Origin: Oscillospiraceae bacterium
Lineage (GTDB): Bacteria; Bacillota; Clostridia; Oscillospirales; Ruminococcaceae
Direction of reading: 5' to 3'
Length of the DNA stretch: 44,749 bases
Assembly (NCBI GenBank): GCA_009781425.1
Contig: WQYC01000020.1
Location: forward strand, 1-44,749
In this document: positions 14,947 to 23,280 of the stretch, one piece after another
Position numbering within the stretch: position 1 is the stretch's first letter
Layout of the letters: each line of letters opens with the position of its first letter
The notes under the pieces: model-generated
Databases searched by the model: none
The model's input: only the letters and a program-made list of their open reading frames with translations
What the model was told of the DNA's origin: nothing
Made by a program: the position numbers and the translations under genes

Positions 14947-16401
14947 TTATTGTTTCGTTAAATATTTTTGATTTCTGCTCGTTGGTTTATCAGGAATAGT
15001 CATAGTTATTTTTCCGCTTTCAAGAAGTGGGGTAATATAAGTTTTTACAACGTGGTTTTTATCTTTCAACTTTAAAAGTTCTTGAATTTCTGTTCTGCTT
15101 CGCGGAATAGAGCAGAATTTTATAATTTTATCTTGTGGGGTATCTTGTGGGGTATCTTGTGGGGTGGTTTTTTCAATTTCAATTTGCAACTTTAAAACAA
15201 CTCTGTCGGGATTAAACTGTTCGACTAAAACAGGACGGTTCAATCCGTTTTCTTCCCATACTGAGTGAATCCCATATAAGCCGCTTCCTGCACGTTCACC
15301 GATTAAAATAAGAGCGAACATCTTCATTAGTGTTTGATTCCGTGTGTCAGAAACGCCACCGCTCACGGCTTCGTCAACACTAATTCGCATTGAACCGGGA
15401 TTCGATATTGTAATTTCTTTGAATGATTTCTCAATTACAAGCCCCCGACGTTCATAGTAATTAGAGTGAATGAGAGCATTCGCAACAGCTTCCCTTATAG
15501 CTTCGTGCATAGGGGTATCGTCAATACGGTCTAAACCATTTTTCAATTTGAACGGTGTTTTTACATCGCCTGTAACTCTTGCATAAATCTTGAAATAGAA
15601 GTCATATAAATTTCCGCTCCACTCGCCTAAATTGGAAACGACTCTATCGCTCCAACGAGTGGTTTCGTCGAGCTTTTCGCGATAATCCAAGAAGTAATTA
15701 GGAAACTCCCTAACGATTTCATATTCATAGCCAAACATTAAAATTCCTGCAGCAGTAGGGTGGACTTTTCCGGTTTCCTTGTCTTTTGCTAATGCGCCGA
15801 TTTTCAATAAGAGCTCATCAACGGGAATATCATTCCAAACGTGCTTTGGCTTTAAGTTTGAGAATCTCGTTTTATATCGCATGACCGTATCGTTATCAAA
15901 AGAACTAATGTCATGTTTTTTCAACATTAATAAATCGTGCGAGTTATCATCGCTATCGCTAATCATGTTTGTTACTTCAGATTTAGTACAATGATAATCA
16001 CCTTCACCATTTCTGCGGAATGAGCCTGTAAGTGGATTTTCGCCAATATAAACAGGCTTGAACTGACGTTCCGCTCTCGGAACATCGATTTTTATAATTC
16101 TTTTGCCCTTAGAAACTTCAATAATCTGCACGTTATGGTCGCTCAAAGTATTTACGCTGACAACTTTTTTGTTGTTGATATTATTCCAAAAATCCTGCAA
16201 CATTTTCTCGGCATTTTTGACACCCGACATACTGAAAGTTTTATCGCTGTTTTCGGTAACACCAAGCAAAATAACACCGCCGAGCGAATTCGCAAACGCG
16301 GAATACGTCGCCCATATACTTTTAGGCAAGGTGGTTTCTGCTTTTTTCGCTTCGATGCGGTTATTTTCTTTGTAATTTGATAAATCTTTTATCGAAAACA
16401 T
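14947..16401 (-). CDS. AlbA_2 (Schlafen-like) DNA-binding domain and HATPase_c_4 protein
   Basis: A 484-residue protein. Residues 1-150 are the AlbA_2/Schlafen DNA-binding domain (ENNRIEAKKAE, then SAFANSLGGVILLGV). The middle holds a HATPase_c_4 region with REAVANALIHSNYYERRG and ISNPGSM as nucleotide-binding motifs. A winged helix ends the protein. Before it are three TPQD units made by 12-bp tandem repeats. The family is often annotated as an ATP-dependent helicase-like or transcriptional regulator, without a proven role. The start at 16401 has GAGGAG eight bases before; the ATG at 16422 has none. It leads into the Bro-N gene. Confidence 0.88.
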   Translation of the reverse strand: MFSIKDLSNYKENNRIEAKKAETTLPKSIWATYSAFANSLGGVILLGVTENSDKTFSMSGVKNAEKMLQDFWNNINNKKVVSVNTLSDHNVQIIEVSKGKRIIKIDVPRAERQFKPVYIGENPLTGSFRRNGEGDYHCTKSEVTNMISDSDDNSHDLLMLKKHDISSFDNDTVMRYKTRFSNLKPKHVWNDIPVDELLLKIGALAKDKETGKVHPTAAGILMFGYEYEIVREFPNYFLDYREKLDETTRWSDRVVSNLGEWSGNLYDFYFKIYARVTGDVKTPFKLKNGLDRIDDTPMHEAIREAVANALIHSNYYERRGLVIEKSFKEITISNPGSMRISVDEAVSGGVSDTRNQTLMKMFALILIGERAGSGLYGIHSVWEENGLNRPVLVEQFNPDRVVLKLQIEIEKTTPQDTPQDTPQDKIIKFCSIPRSRTEIQELLKLKDKNHVVKTYITPLLESGKITMTIPDKPTSRNQKYLTKQ

Positions 16402-16441
16402 AGATTTTACTCCTCGCTTCAATATGTTATGTCATAGTATA

Positions 16442-16924
16442 TCACAATTCTAAGATAAAATCAAGTTCCGCTTTCCATGCCGCTGTCAATCTTTGCAAGC
16501 TCCACACGGCATTCGCCGGACTGGTGGAAGGCATACACACGACAGGTAGCGATAAACCCAATTTCTGACATAGTTTATACGCTTTCGCGCCGTTACACAA
16601 AACTTTCTCAATCTGCATTTTGCTTATAAATCCGGCGATGTTATTATAAACCGGCTCGCGAATTGTCGAATCATCGGAGCCTGTAATTTTGCACGATTCT
16701 AAAACGTCCCATAAAGCGATTTTATTCGCCAAAAGTAGCTGCGTTTTATCCTTTACAGTCTGCGGGAGCGGCTTTCCAAGACACGCCGCAAGCACCCGCC
16801 AGAAACGGTTTTGCGGGTGCGAATAATAAAAGCCCGCCTCGCGCGACTTAACGCTCGGCATTGTGCCGAGGATTAGGAGGAGGGAGTGCTTGTCTGAAAT
16901 GGGCAGGAAGGATTTGGGGTTCAT
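16442..16924 (-). CDS. Hypoxanthine-DNA glycosylase (UDG superfamily, family 6)
   Basis: A 160-residue DNA repair enzyme expected to remove deaminated adenine. LGTMPSVKSREAGFYYSHPQ followed by NRFW is motif 1 of the UDG superfamily as found in family 6, and MPSTSPANA is motif 2. The start at MNPKSFLP (16924) is chosen because GAGG lies just upstream; a longer frame to 16954 lacks a site. It is divergent from the MuF-lysozyme gene with 81 bases between. Its first codons are duplicated as a remnant in cassette A (3397-3480), so this gene flanked the cassette before duplication. Confidence 0.87.
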   Translation of the reverse strand: MNPKSFLPISDKHSLLLILGTMPSVKSREAGFYYSHPQNRFWRVLAACLGKPLPQTVKDKTQLLLANKIALWDVLESCKITGSDDSTIREPVYNNIAGFISKMQIEKVLCNGAKAYKLCQKLGLSLPVVCMPSTSPANAVWSLQRLTAAWKAELDFILEL

Positions 16925-16943
16925 GTTTACCTCGAAAACTTCA

Positions 16944-16994
16944 TTGTATTGCACACAGTATCTTTGATATAATGTAGATAATCTATATTATATC
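16944..16994 (+). promoter_or_regulatory. Promoter and palindromic operator of cassette B
   Basis: TTGTAT, 18 bp, TGATATAAT, with the 29-bp palindrome at 16966-16994 identical to that of cassette A. It would drive the MuF-lysozyme and lipoprotein genes. Confidence 0.65.
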
Positions 16995-17005
16995 AAGGAG
17001 AAATC

Positions 17006-17812
17006 ATGAAAAATCAAAAACAATCAAAAGAATATTTTAAAGACAGCAGTAGACTTTTTGATAATAATGTGTTATTATCAAAAGGGGAGAAGGAAGGGAA
17101 TAGGTATTATCAGTTTCTGACTGAGGGTACAAATGTTTGTGCGAGATGCTCGGCATTAGACGGCAAGAAGATTAAAATTTCTGATGCTAAAGCAGGAGAG
17201 AATCTGCCGCCACTACATCCGAATTGTAGGTGTGAGGTTGTGGTGTTGGAGGCGTCGGAAGGAGCTTATGCAGACCCGAATAACGCATATGGTTTATCGG
17301 AATCACAAAAAATATCAAATGCCGAATATATACATCGGGTTCTAAAAGAACAAGGCTGGTCTACACAAGCTATAGCCGCATTATTAGGTAACATAGAAAA
17401 AGAAAGTGGCTTCAATCCTGCCGCTTATGAAGTTCCCGGAAATAAAAATCGAGGATACGGATTAATTCAATGGACACCCGCTACACCTTTTCTTTCTCAT
17501 TTCGGAATAAACGAAGTTGAAGCAGACGAAATGGCACTAAATAGTCCAAGTATTCTTATTGATATGCAGTTAGAATTTTTGACACTAACTTCAACTACAT
17601 CTTGTTATGACACAAGACAGTGGTATCCCACTATGAGGTTTTTCTCGCCATACGAAATGAGTTTTAACAGTTTTATTACCTCGACTAACTGCCCGAGAGA
17701 GTTGGCTTCTGTTTTCCACTCGCATTACGAACGGTCTGCCGATTCTGAAGACGGAATTAGAGGAAGAGCAGATAGTGCAGAAAAATGGTTTAATTACTTT
17801 AACGGGAGATAA
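17006..17812 (+). CDS. MuF-like zinc-tail protein fused to phage-tail-lysozyme domain
   Basis: A 268-residue two-part protein. Residues 1-82 match the cassette A protein nearly residue for residue, with C45-x2-C48, a better preserved ALDGK segment, and HPNCRC (H71, C74, C76). From about residue 104 it carries a phage tail lysozyme domain: YIHRVLKEQGWSTQAIAALL, then GNIEKESGFNP with the likely catalytic glutamate E133, and GYGLIQWTPA. This cuts glycan strands, whereas the cassette A protein cuts peptides. There is no signal peptide. The stop is followed after three bases by the lipoprotein gene. I infer an effector with a swapped toxin domain; a leftover phage lysin is less likely because no phage genes accompany it. 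Confidence 0.82.
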   Translation: MKNQKQSKEYFKDSSRLFDNNVLLSKGEKEGNRYYQFLTEGTNVCARCSALDGKKIKISDAKAGENLPPLHPNCRCEVVVLEASEGAYADPNNAYGLSESQKISNAEYIHRVLKEQGWSTQAIAALLGNIEKESGFNPAAYEVPGNKNRGYGLIQWTPATPFLSHFGINEVEADEMALNSPSILIDMQLEFLTLTSTTSCYDTRQWYPTMRFFSPYEMSFNSFITSTNCPRELASVFHSHYERSADSEDGIRGRADSAEKWFNYFNGR

Positions 17813-17815
17813 TTT

Positions 17816-18610
17816 ATGAAATCAAAAACGCTTTTTATTATATCAATAATACTTTTATTTATTATCATATTCTCGGGTTGCAATAACGATAATTCATTTA
17901 ATGACAACTCGGATACTATTGATTACACCGAATATTTAAACAAAATATGGATTATTAACGATTGGGATTATGAAAGCTATCGTTATTCTCTGTCATTTTT
18001 TATCAATAGTATAGAAGCCGGTAATATTAGAGGTGAGCTTTCGGTAGGTGGGATAACGGCTATGCCTGCGTTCTATTTTTATTCGTTTAATTCTGTAAAA
18101 TTCTGTGATTTTGAAGGAGTCATTATTGACGGAACAGCTGAATGTGAGTTTGACGACGGCGAAGGGAACAAAGGAATTATTTCCTTGAATTTCGGAAATA
18201 ACCAAATAGAAGCCGAAATTAAATTTACGAGCAAAAAATTCCCTGACTTAAATAATACTGCTGACGGTATTTATATTTTTGAACCTTATAATTTAGAGCA
18301 TTTAAGTAGTTCCATGATTAACACATTTGCGCTCACTGTTGATTTAAACTCATGGAGAATCGTCAATCTTGTAACAACTGTAATTGATGGGAATAAACCT
18401 TATCCAACAGCGTTTTTGACCAATGAATACGGCGATATTTTATATCAATTCGGAGCATATCAGGTCGGCTCGAAAATCACAGATGTATTTATAGAAGATA
18501 TAAATGAAGACGGCTTGAAAGACGTGAAAATTATTACTGATTTCGGCATTGAATTTTTATTTTTACAAATGGAGAACGGCTTGTTTTACCGCAGTGCGCT
18601 TGAATTATAA
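17816..18610 (+). CDS. Predicted lipoprotein, cassette B, shared leader
   Basis: A 264-residue lipoprotein with lipobox IFSGC (C22). Its signal peptide and 87 bp of DNA around the start (17798-17884) match the cassette A lipoprotein, but the mature part is unrelated. The C-terminal half contains DVFIEDINEDGLKDVKIITD, an FG-GAP/VCBS-like calcium-loop segment. The mature N-terminal part is beta-rich with no family I can name. It directly follows the lysozyme gene on one transcript, as expected of a paired immunity protein guarding the outer envelope (inference). Its 3' end overlaps the deleted Dabb gene on the other strand by 25 bases. Confidence 0.75.
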   Translation: MKSKTLFIISIILLFIIIFSGCNNDNSFNDNSDTIDYTEYLNKIWIINDWDYESYRYSLSFFINSIEAGNIRGELSVGGITAMPAFYFYSFNSVKFCDFEGVIIDGTAECEFDDGEGNKGIISLNFGNNQIEAEIKFTSKKFPDLNNTADGIYIFEPYNLEHLSSSMINTFALTVDLNSWRIVNLVTTVIDGNKPYPTAFLTNEYGDILYQFGAYQVGSKITDVFIEDINEDGLKDVKIITDFGIEFLFLQMENGLFYRSALEL

Positions 18611-18753
18611 TCCACACAAGCGCGGTCTTTCGTAACCGCACGCACAAACTCGCCGACGCGCTTATGCTCGGGGTGAATGATGTAAGCCACCAGAGCATCC
18701 TCGCTCTCGAAAAGGCCGTCTGCATAATTCCACATTACTATGTGTCGTATCAT
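18586..18753 (-). pseudogene. Dabb gene with in-frame internal deletion
   Basis: It opens MIRHIVMWNYADG, then jumps directly to LFESEDALVAYIIHPEHKRV and ends NSSALR. Compared with 5684-5983 about 48 residues are missing and the frame is kept, giving a 55-residue product that lacks most of the barrel. Promoter and ribosome site are intact. The final codons run into the lipoprotein gene on the other strand. Confidence 0.75.
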
Positions 18754-18782
18754 TTTTGTAACCTCTGAAAATTTGTTTCTTT

Positions 18783-18811
18783 ATGATACCACAAAAAGTT
18801 TAAAATGTCAA
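18783..18811 (-). promoter_or_regulatory. Promoter of the deleted Dabb gene
   Basis: TTGACA, 17 bp, TATCAT on the minus strand, identical to 6013-6041. Confidence 0.75.
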
Positions 18812-18822
18812 TCAGAACAAGA

Positions 18823-18847
18823 AAACCGCCGCAATTGCGGCGGTTTT
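18823..18847. terminator. Terminator between dockerin gene and Dabb copy
   Basis: AACCGCCGC / GCGGCGGTT stem around AATT with flanking A and T runs. It lies just past the stop codon of the giant dockerin gene and is the counterpart of 6052-6077 with a compensatory base pair. Confidence 0.75.
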
Positions 18848-18857
18848 GATGCTTCAA

Positions 18858-21800
18858 TTAAATCTTCTCAATAATCCCTGCGACAAGGCGCAATATATTC
18901 AACGCGTTATTCGTTCCTATATCACCTTTGCCGCCGTTCGCGACAAACTGCTGAATTGAATTAAGCTCGCTGATTCCTGCGATGTGCCGCAGTAGCGCCA
19001 GCGCGTCGCTCGTTTCTACCTCGCCCGTGCCTGTAATGTCGCCTGTTTTAAAGGTTAATACTAAATAATCGCCCGCTGCAGCTACGTTTATGTTCGCGTT
19101 GCCGTTCGTGCCGACTGTGGAAGCCGAAACAAACTCAAGCTCGCCTGTTTCTGCGTTGAATTTCACAAGTACAGCGTTTTGTCCTGCGAAATCCGCGCCG
19201 ACGCTGACGCTTACGTTTCCTGCAGTTGTGACCTTAAGCTGATTCACGGGGATATTATCGTTTATTGCATTAATTACGTCTTTCGGGATATTAACTATAA
19301 TCGTTGTTGTTCCGCTAACCTGCTGTACAGGCGGGGTTGCGGGCGTTTCATCGCTCGGCGTACCACCGCCACCACCACCACCGGACGGCTTTTTCGTGTT
19401 TCCTGTCGGGCAGGGGTTCTCACAATTCCCCTCGCCCTTGCAGTTAGTTCCGCAAGGCGTAAATGTTTTAGGGTCGCAGTCATCGCAGATTCCGCAGTCA
19501 CAAGGCGGTTTAGGACATTCACAGGGCTCTTCCCCGCAGTCCTCGCAGACAGGGTCGTCGGGGTCATCAATGACGCAAAGCTCACATTCACACTCATACC
19601 ATGCGCCGAGCATGGGAGTGATTCCGTCAAAATAATCGTTAAACTTCTCGTCCCACTGACGATAGCGGGAGAGCGAGTGCTCAAAGCTCCATGTTGTATG
19701 CGCGCTCGTCACCTGCACAGCCCGCCACAAGCCGCCTGTGCCCTCTGTTGTATCGCTCGTTTTCGCGATTACATCATCGGCTAAAGCCGCCACCGCCGTC
19801 GCGTAAACTAAGTTATTATAAACATCATAAGGGTTGCTGTAGTTATCGCCGACGTCACAGTCATCATGGACATCATGGCATAAGCACCGCAAGCAGTCAC
19901 CGCATTGATTATAATCAAAATAGACGCCGCAGGTCATGCAAAAATCACATTCATCGCAATAACCTAAATCGTTTTCATAGCAATCGCCGCAAGCACCGCC
20001 AATCATATCCTCGCCGCAGTTATCTATTTTGCATTTACCGTCTTCGTCACCGTAGCAGTCACTGCATACTTGGCAATAACCGCATAATGATAAACCCGCT
20101 CCAAAGAAACAATACAAGCACCACCAAAGCTCACAGCACCTAAATAACGCAACCTCGCCCGGGTTTTCGCTGCCGCAGCTATTGCAGCCGTTAAATACTT
20201 CGCCGAAAGCCTTTTCTTCGCCGATATAGAGGTTATTCACCGCCGAGTCGAAGTATACCTGCCCCGCGATGCCGCCGATAAATTCCTCATAAACGGCGGA
20301 AATCTTAATATCAAGCTCTGCCATAGACAGCGTATTTAACACGCAGGCTAAGCTTGCGGGCTCGACCGCCGAGGTATAACCCACGATACCGCCGACAAAC
20401 AGAGAGGCTGCGGCGAACGAAGCGCAATCACCACATTTTCCGTCATTTCTGTCATAGCAGAAGCCGCAGTCCGGGCATATCGTGTAGTTATAGTAGTTAT
20501 GACAGTCTTCGCAGCCGATGCAGTCTTCCATGTTCCACCAGCATAACAGGGTATCAGTTTCATCGCAATTCCGGCAGTCGCCGATAAGCAGCTCACAATA
20601 ACCACAACCATCGCCTATTTCATTGCAGTTGCCGCAGTCCAAGCATATCGTGAAGCCTTCAGAGTTATGACAGTCTACGCAGTCTTGGCAGTCTTTGCAT
20701 AAAAGGGTGTAGGGTTCATCGCAATACCAGCAGTCGCCGTAGAGTAAGCTGTCGTTTATTCCTGCGGAGATTAACGTCCCGTAAATGGCGGTGCTGGCGA
20801 TATTGCTGTCGTAGCTTGCGCCTGCCGCGCCGCCCATGTAAAGCATGGAGCTTATTTCGATTTCAGGAGCAAACATCGTCACAAACGCGACCTCGCCGCC
20901 GTAAACGTCTACGCCGTTCATTATGCTCATGTATAAGCCGACGCTGTTTTTGTATTCGCCTTTATGGAGATAACCCGCAACGCCGCCGATAAACGCGGAG
21001 CTATTCCTGTAAAATTCTTCAACGTCAAGCATTACTGTAGGGTTGATAATTTCCACGTCGCGGATTTGCGCTCCTACGCCGAGCCCCGTCACCGCGCCTA
21101 AAGCCGTGGCTTTGTCAGTTCCGTTCTCAACCTTATCGCTGATGATTACGGGGTTGTCTAAGACTAAATTCCTCACTGTGCTGTATTCCAATACCGCGAA
21201 AAGCCCCGCCGCGTGGTATAAATTGCCGTAGTCGCTGTCGTAGCTCTGTTGCTCTATCATGCCGCCGCCGCTGTTTAATATATATTGACCCGTGCCTGTT
21301 ACGTTCAGCCCCGAAATCGTATAACCCTGCCCGTCGAAGACTGCGTTGGTCAAGATAGCGGGCTCGGTGATTGCTTTGCCTGTGAGGTCAAGGTCAGCCT
21401 CTAAGTAAATCGTAGTACAGCACCAAGCCGTGTTGTCTTCAAGCAATTCTTCGTAAAAATACCGAAAATCTTCTTCGTTTTCAATGAAAAGCTCTTTTAC
21501 TTCGTCGGTGCCGCAGTTGCAGGGGTAGAATTCGCTGCCGTCGCACATATCGCAGCCCACGCCGCTACATTCACAGTCGTCCACACACACATCGCAGCCC
21601 TCGCCGTTACAGTTGTCGCAGACGCCGACGTCACAGCAGTCAACACAACCGCAAGTGCAATTGGGGTTGGGCTCGGAGCAACATTCGCCGATACCGCCGC
21701 AACCGCCGCCTGTATCGCCGTAGCCCTCAGGGAGCTCGACGTCTAAGATATACCAGAAATCCCCGTTGAAAGTATAATCAATTTCAAGCCAACCACCGTC

Positions 21801-23231
21801 AATAAACGAATACACGTCAAAATCGTCGTTATACCAATTATTTTCATTTATCCGCCAGTCAAAGTTACCGTAAGAATCAAAAGAGAAAACTAAAGCTTCA
21901 TCTCCGAGAATTTGGCAGTATGTGGGGTTCATGCCAACGCTAAAATCTTCGCGTCCGTAGACTATATCACATATATAGTTAAAACCAAACAGCACGCCTT
22001 TTTCAATGAAGAAATCAACGTCGCAGTCTTGGAAATACGCACTAACCGCTACGCCGTTCGGCGCGGTGTTGATGATTCTGCCGTCGGTCATGAGGAACTC
22101 GCCGTCACCTATAATACTCAGCATACTGCCGTCTTTATTATACCCGTAAAGCTCTGCTTCCCAGGTTACCTTGGCGTATTTGTCAAAAAATAAACTAATA
22201 TTATTAAATTCGGGGAGCGACGCTTCACCTGTTATAATGACGTCACCGGTTAGATAAAATTCGTGCAAATTCGTGAATTCGCTCGGAGCGTAAATATCAT
22301 ACTCCCAGCCGTCGCCGCTGCTGCCGCCCGTCCATACGAAGTCGTCGTCGTCCCACTCAAAGTCGGAAAGGTCAATGACGCCGACGTCATCGCCGCCGAC
22401 GATGGGGGTGAAATCGTAATAAAAGACAGAAACATCACCTGAGCCTTCACGATAAAAAATCCATAATTCGTATAGAAACGCATCATATTCGTAGTCGAAA
22501 TCGTTGTCTGCGGCTTTTTCAATATGCAAGACACTGCCTTCGCCGCCGAAGTCATCAGCCTCGCCCTCGACGAGGTCTCCCCAAACGTCTATATCGTCAA
22601 ACGCGATGATTACGGCGTTGTCTTCGATTACAGGAACGTCGCCTCCTGCGAGCTTGACAACATCGTTTAAATCATCATTAAAAACGAATACAGCCGAGTC
22701 TTCGGTTAAGACGATTGAAGCGTTAGTCGCGTAAATCGCAATGCCGGATGATGCCATGTTGGCAATCACGCCGCCCTCCATGATGAATTCGCCTTGGAAA
22801 ACTGAAAGCACGCTATTATTATAGATATTGCCGTAAAGCTCGGCGTCCCATATTACGGTTGAGTTGGAGGGCATAAGTAAGGAAAGTATGTGGTCCTCGG
22901 GAAAATGGGCTTCGCCTATAATCGTGACATCATCTAAAATTTCAAAATCATGATAAATAGTTCCGGAGGCGTCATCTACTTCGTATCTCCAGCTGCTGCC
23001 AACGCCGCCGTTGACGCCGCCGAGCCATACGTATTCGTCTTCAAGCAAAACGAAGTCGTTGAGGTTGATAACGTCGGCGTCGCTGTAGCTGCCGCTTCCG
23101 CCTCCGCCGCCGGGGAGACCGTCCGCGCTCGCGGTCAGCGGCGGTAAGCCGCCGAGAAGTGATGTAATAAGTAGTGCGAGGGTCAGAAACGTTGAAATCA
23201 GTTTGTTTCTGTGGGTAGTTTTAGTTTGCAT
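18858..23231 (-). CDS. Giant secreted cysteine-rich protein with GLUG-like repeats and C-terminal dockerin
   Basis: A 1457-residue exported protein. A signal peptide (FLTLALLITSLLGGLPPLTA) is followed by two related beta-rich units of about 220 residues (each with INLNDF or IDLSDF, DVTIIGEA or DVIITGEA, WDAELYG or WEAELYG). Then come several cysteine-rich segments, including a tandem 49-residue-type repeat with CxxC, CxDC, CHN and DCGxC spacing, inserted between GLUG-like beta-solenoid pieces (VFDGQGYTISGLN, FIGGVAGYL, FVGGIVGYT, FIGGIAGQV). A GGGGGGG linker, a beta domain and a type I dockerin (GDITGTGEVETSDALALLRH, then NALNILRLVAGI) end the protein. The dockerin implies attachment to a cohesin; none is in the window. 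The start at 23231 follows AAGGGG, and 49 extra upstream codons have no such site. Confidence 0.85.
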   Translation of the reverse strand: MQTKTTHRNKLISTFLTLALLITSLLGGLPPLTASADGLPGGGGGSGSYSDADVINLNDFVLLEDEYVWLGGVNGGVGSSWRYEVDDASGTIYHDFEILDDVTIIGEAHFPEDHILSLLMPSNSTVIWDAELYGNIYNNSVLSVFQGEFIMEGGVIANMASSGIAIYATNASIVLTEDSAVFVFNDDLNDVVKLAGGDVPVIEDNAVIIAFDDIDVWGDLVEGEADDFGGEGSVLHIEKAADNDFDYEYDAFLYELWIFYREGSGDVSVFYYDFTPIVGGDDVGVIDLSDFEWDDDDFVWTGGSSGDGWEYDIYAPSEFTNLHEFYLTGDVIITGEASLPEFNNISLFFDKYAKVTWEAELYGYNKDGSMLSIIGDGEFLMTDGRIINTAPNGVAVSAYFQDCDVDFFIEKGVLFGFNYICDIVYGREDFSVGMNPTYCQILGDEALVFSFDSYGNFDWRINENNWYNDDFDVYSFIDGGWLEIDYTFNGDFWYILDVELPEGYGDTGGGCGGIGECCSEPNPNCTCGCVDCCDVGVCDNCNGEGCDVCVDDCECSGVGCDMCDGSEFYPCNCGTDEVKELFIENEEDFRYFYEELLEDNTAWCCTTIYLEADLDLTGKAITEPAILTNAVFDGQGYTISGLNVTGTGQYILNSGGGMIEQQSYDSDYGNLYHAAGLFAVLEYSTVRNLVLDNPVIISDKVENGTDKATALGAVTGLGVGAQIRDVEIINPTVMLDVEEFYRNSSAFIGGVAGYLHKGEYKNSVGLYMSIMNGVDVYGGEVAFVTMFAPEIEISSMLYMGGAAGASYDSNIASTAIYGTLISAGINDSLLYGDCWYCDEPYTLLCKDCQDCVDCHNSEGFTICLDCGNCNEIGDGCGYCELLIGDCRNCDETDTLLCWWNMEDCIGCEDCHNYYNYTICPDCGFCYDRNDGKCGDCASFAAASLFVGGIVGYTSAVEPASLACVLNTLSMAELDIKISAVYEEFIGGIAGQVYFDSAVNNLYIGEEKAFGEVFNGCNSCGSENPGEVALFRCCELWWCLYCFFGAGLSLCGYCQVCSDCYGDEDGKCKIDNCGEDMIGGACGDCYENDLGYCDECDFCMTCGVYFDYNQCGDCLRCLCHDVHDDCDVGDNYSNPYDVYNNLVYATAVAALADDVIAKTSDTTEGTGGLWRAVQVTSAHTTWSFEHSLSRYRQWDEKFNDYFDGITPMLGAWYECECELCVIDDPDDPVCEDCGEEPCECPKPPCDCGICDDCDPKTFTPCGTNCKGEGNCENPCPTGNTKKPSGGGGGGGTPSDETPATPPVQQVSGTTTIIVNIPKDVINAINDNIPVNQLKVTTAGNVSVSVGADFAGQNAVLVKFNAETGELEFVSASTVGTNGNANINVAAAGDYLVLTFKTGDITGTGEVETSDALALLRHIAGISELNSIQQFVANGGKGDIGTNNALNILRLVAGIIEKI

Positions 23232-23280
23232 AAGTATTTCCCCTTTTAGTTTATTTTCGTACAATAGCCGTATACAATAA

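Noticed and set aside
15128-15170. Possible CRISPR-like array at the TATCTTGTGGGG repeats
   Set aside because: The units are contiguous 12-bp repeats without spacers and lie within a coding region. No CRISPR array was seen anywhere in the window.
16442-18610. Cassette B as part of an intact prophage lysis module
   Set aside because: No holin, portal, capsid or tail genes are present in the island, and lipoproteins are not usual lysis partners.
19179-19784. Frames of 60 to 200 codons on the plus strand across 19.2-23.2 kb
   Set aside because: They mirror the cysteine- and glycine-rich repeats of the giant dockerin gene and lack start signals; the minus-strand gene explains the region.
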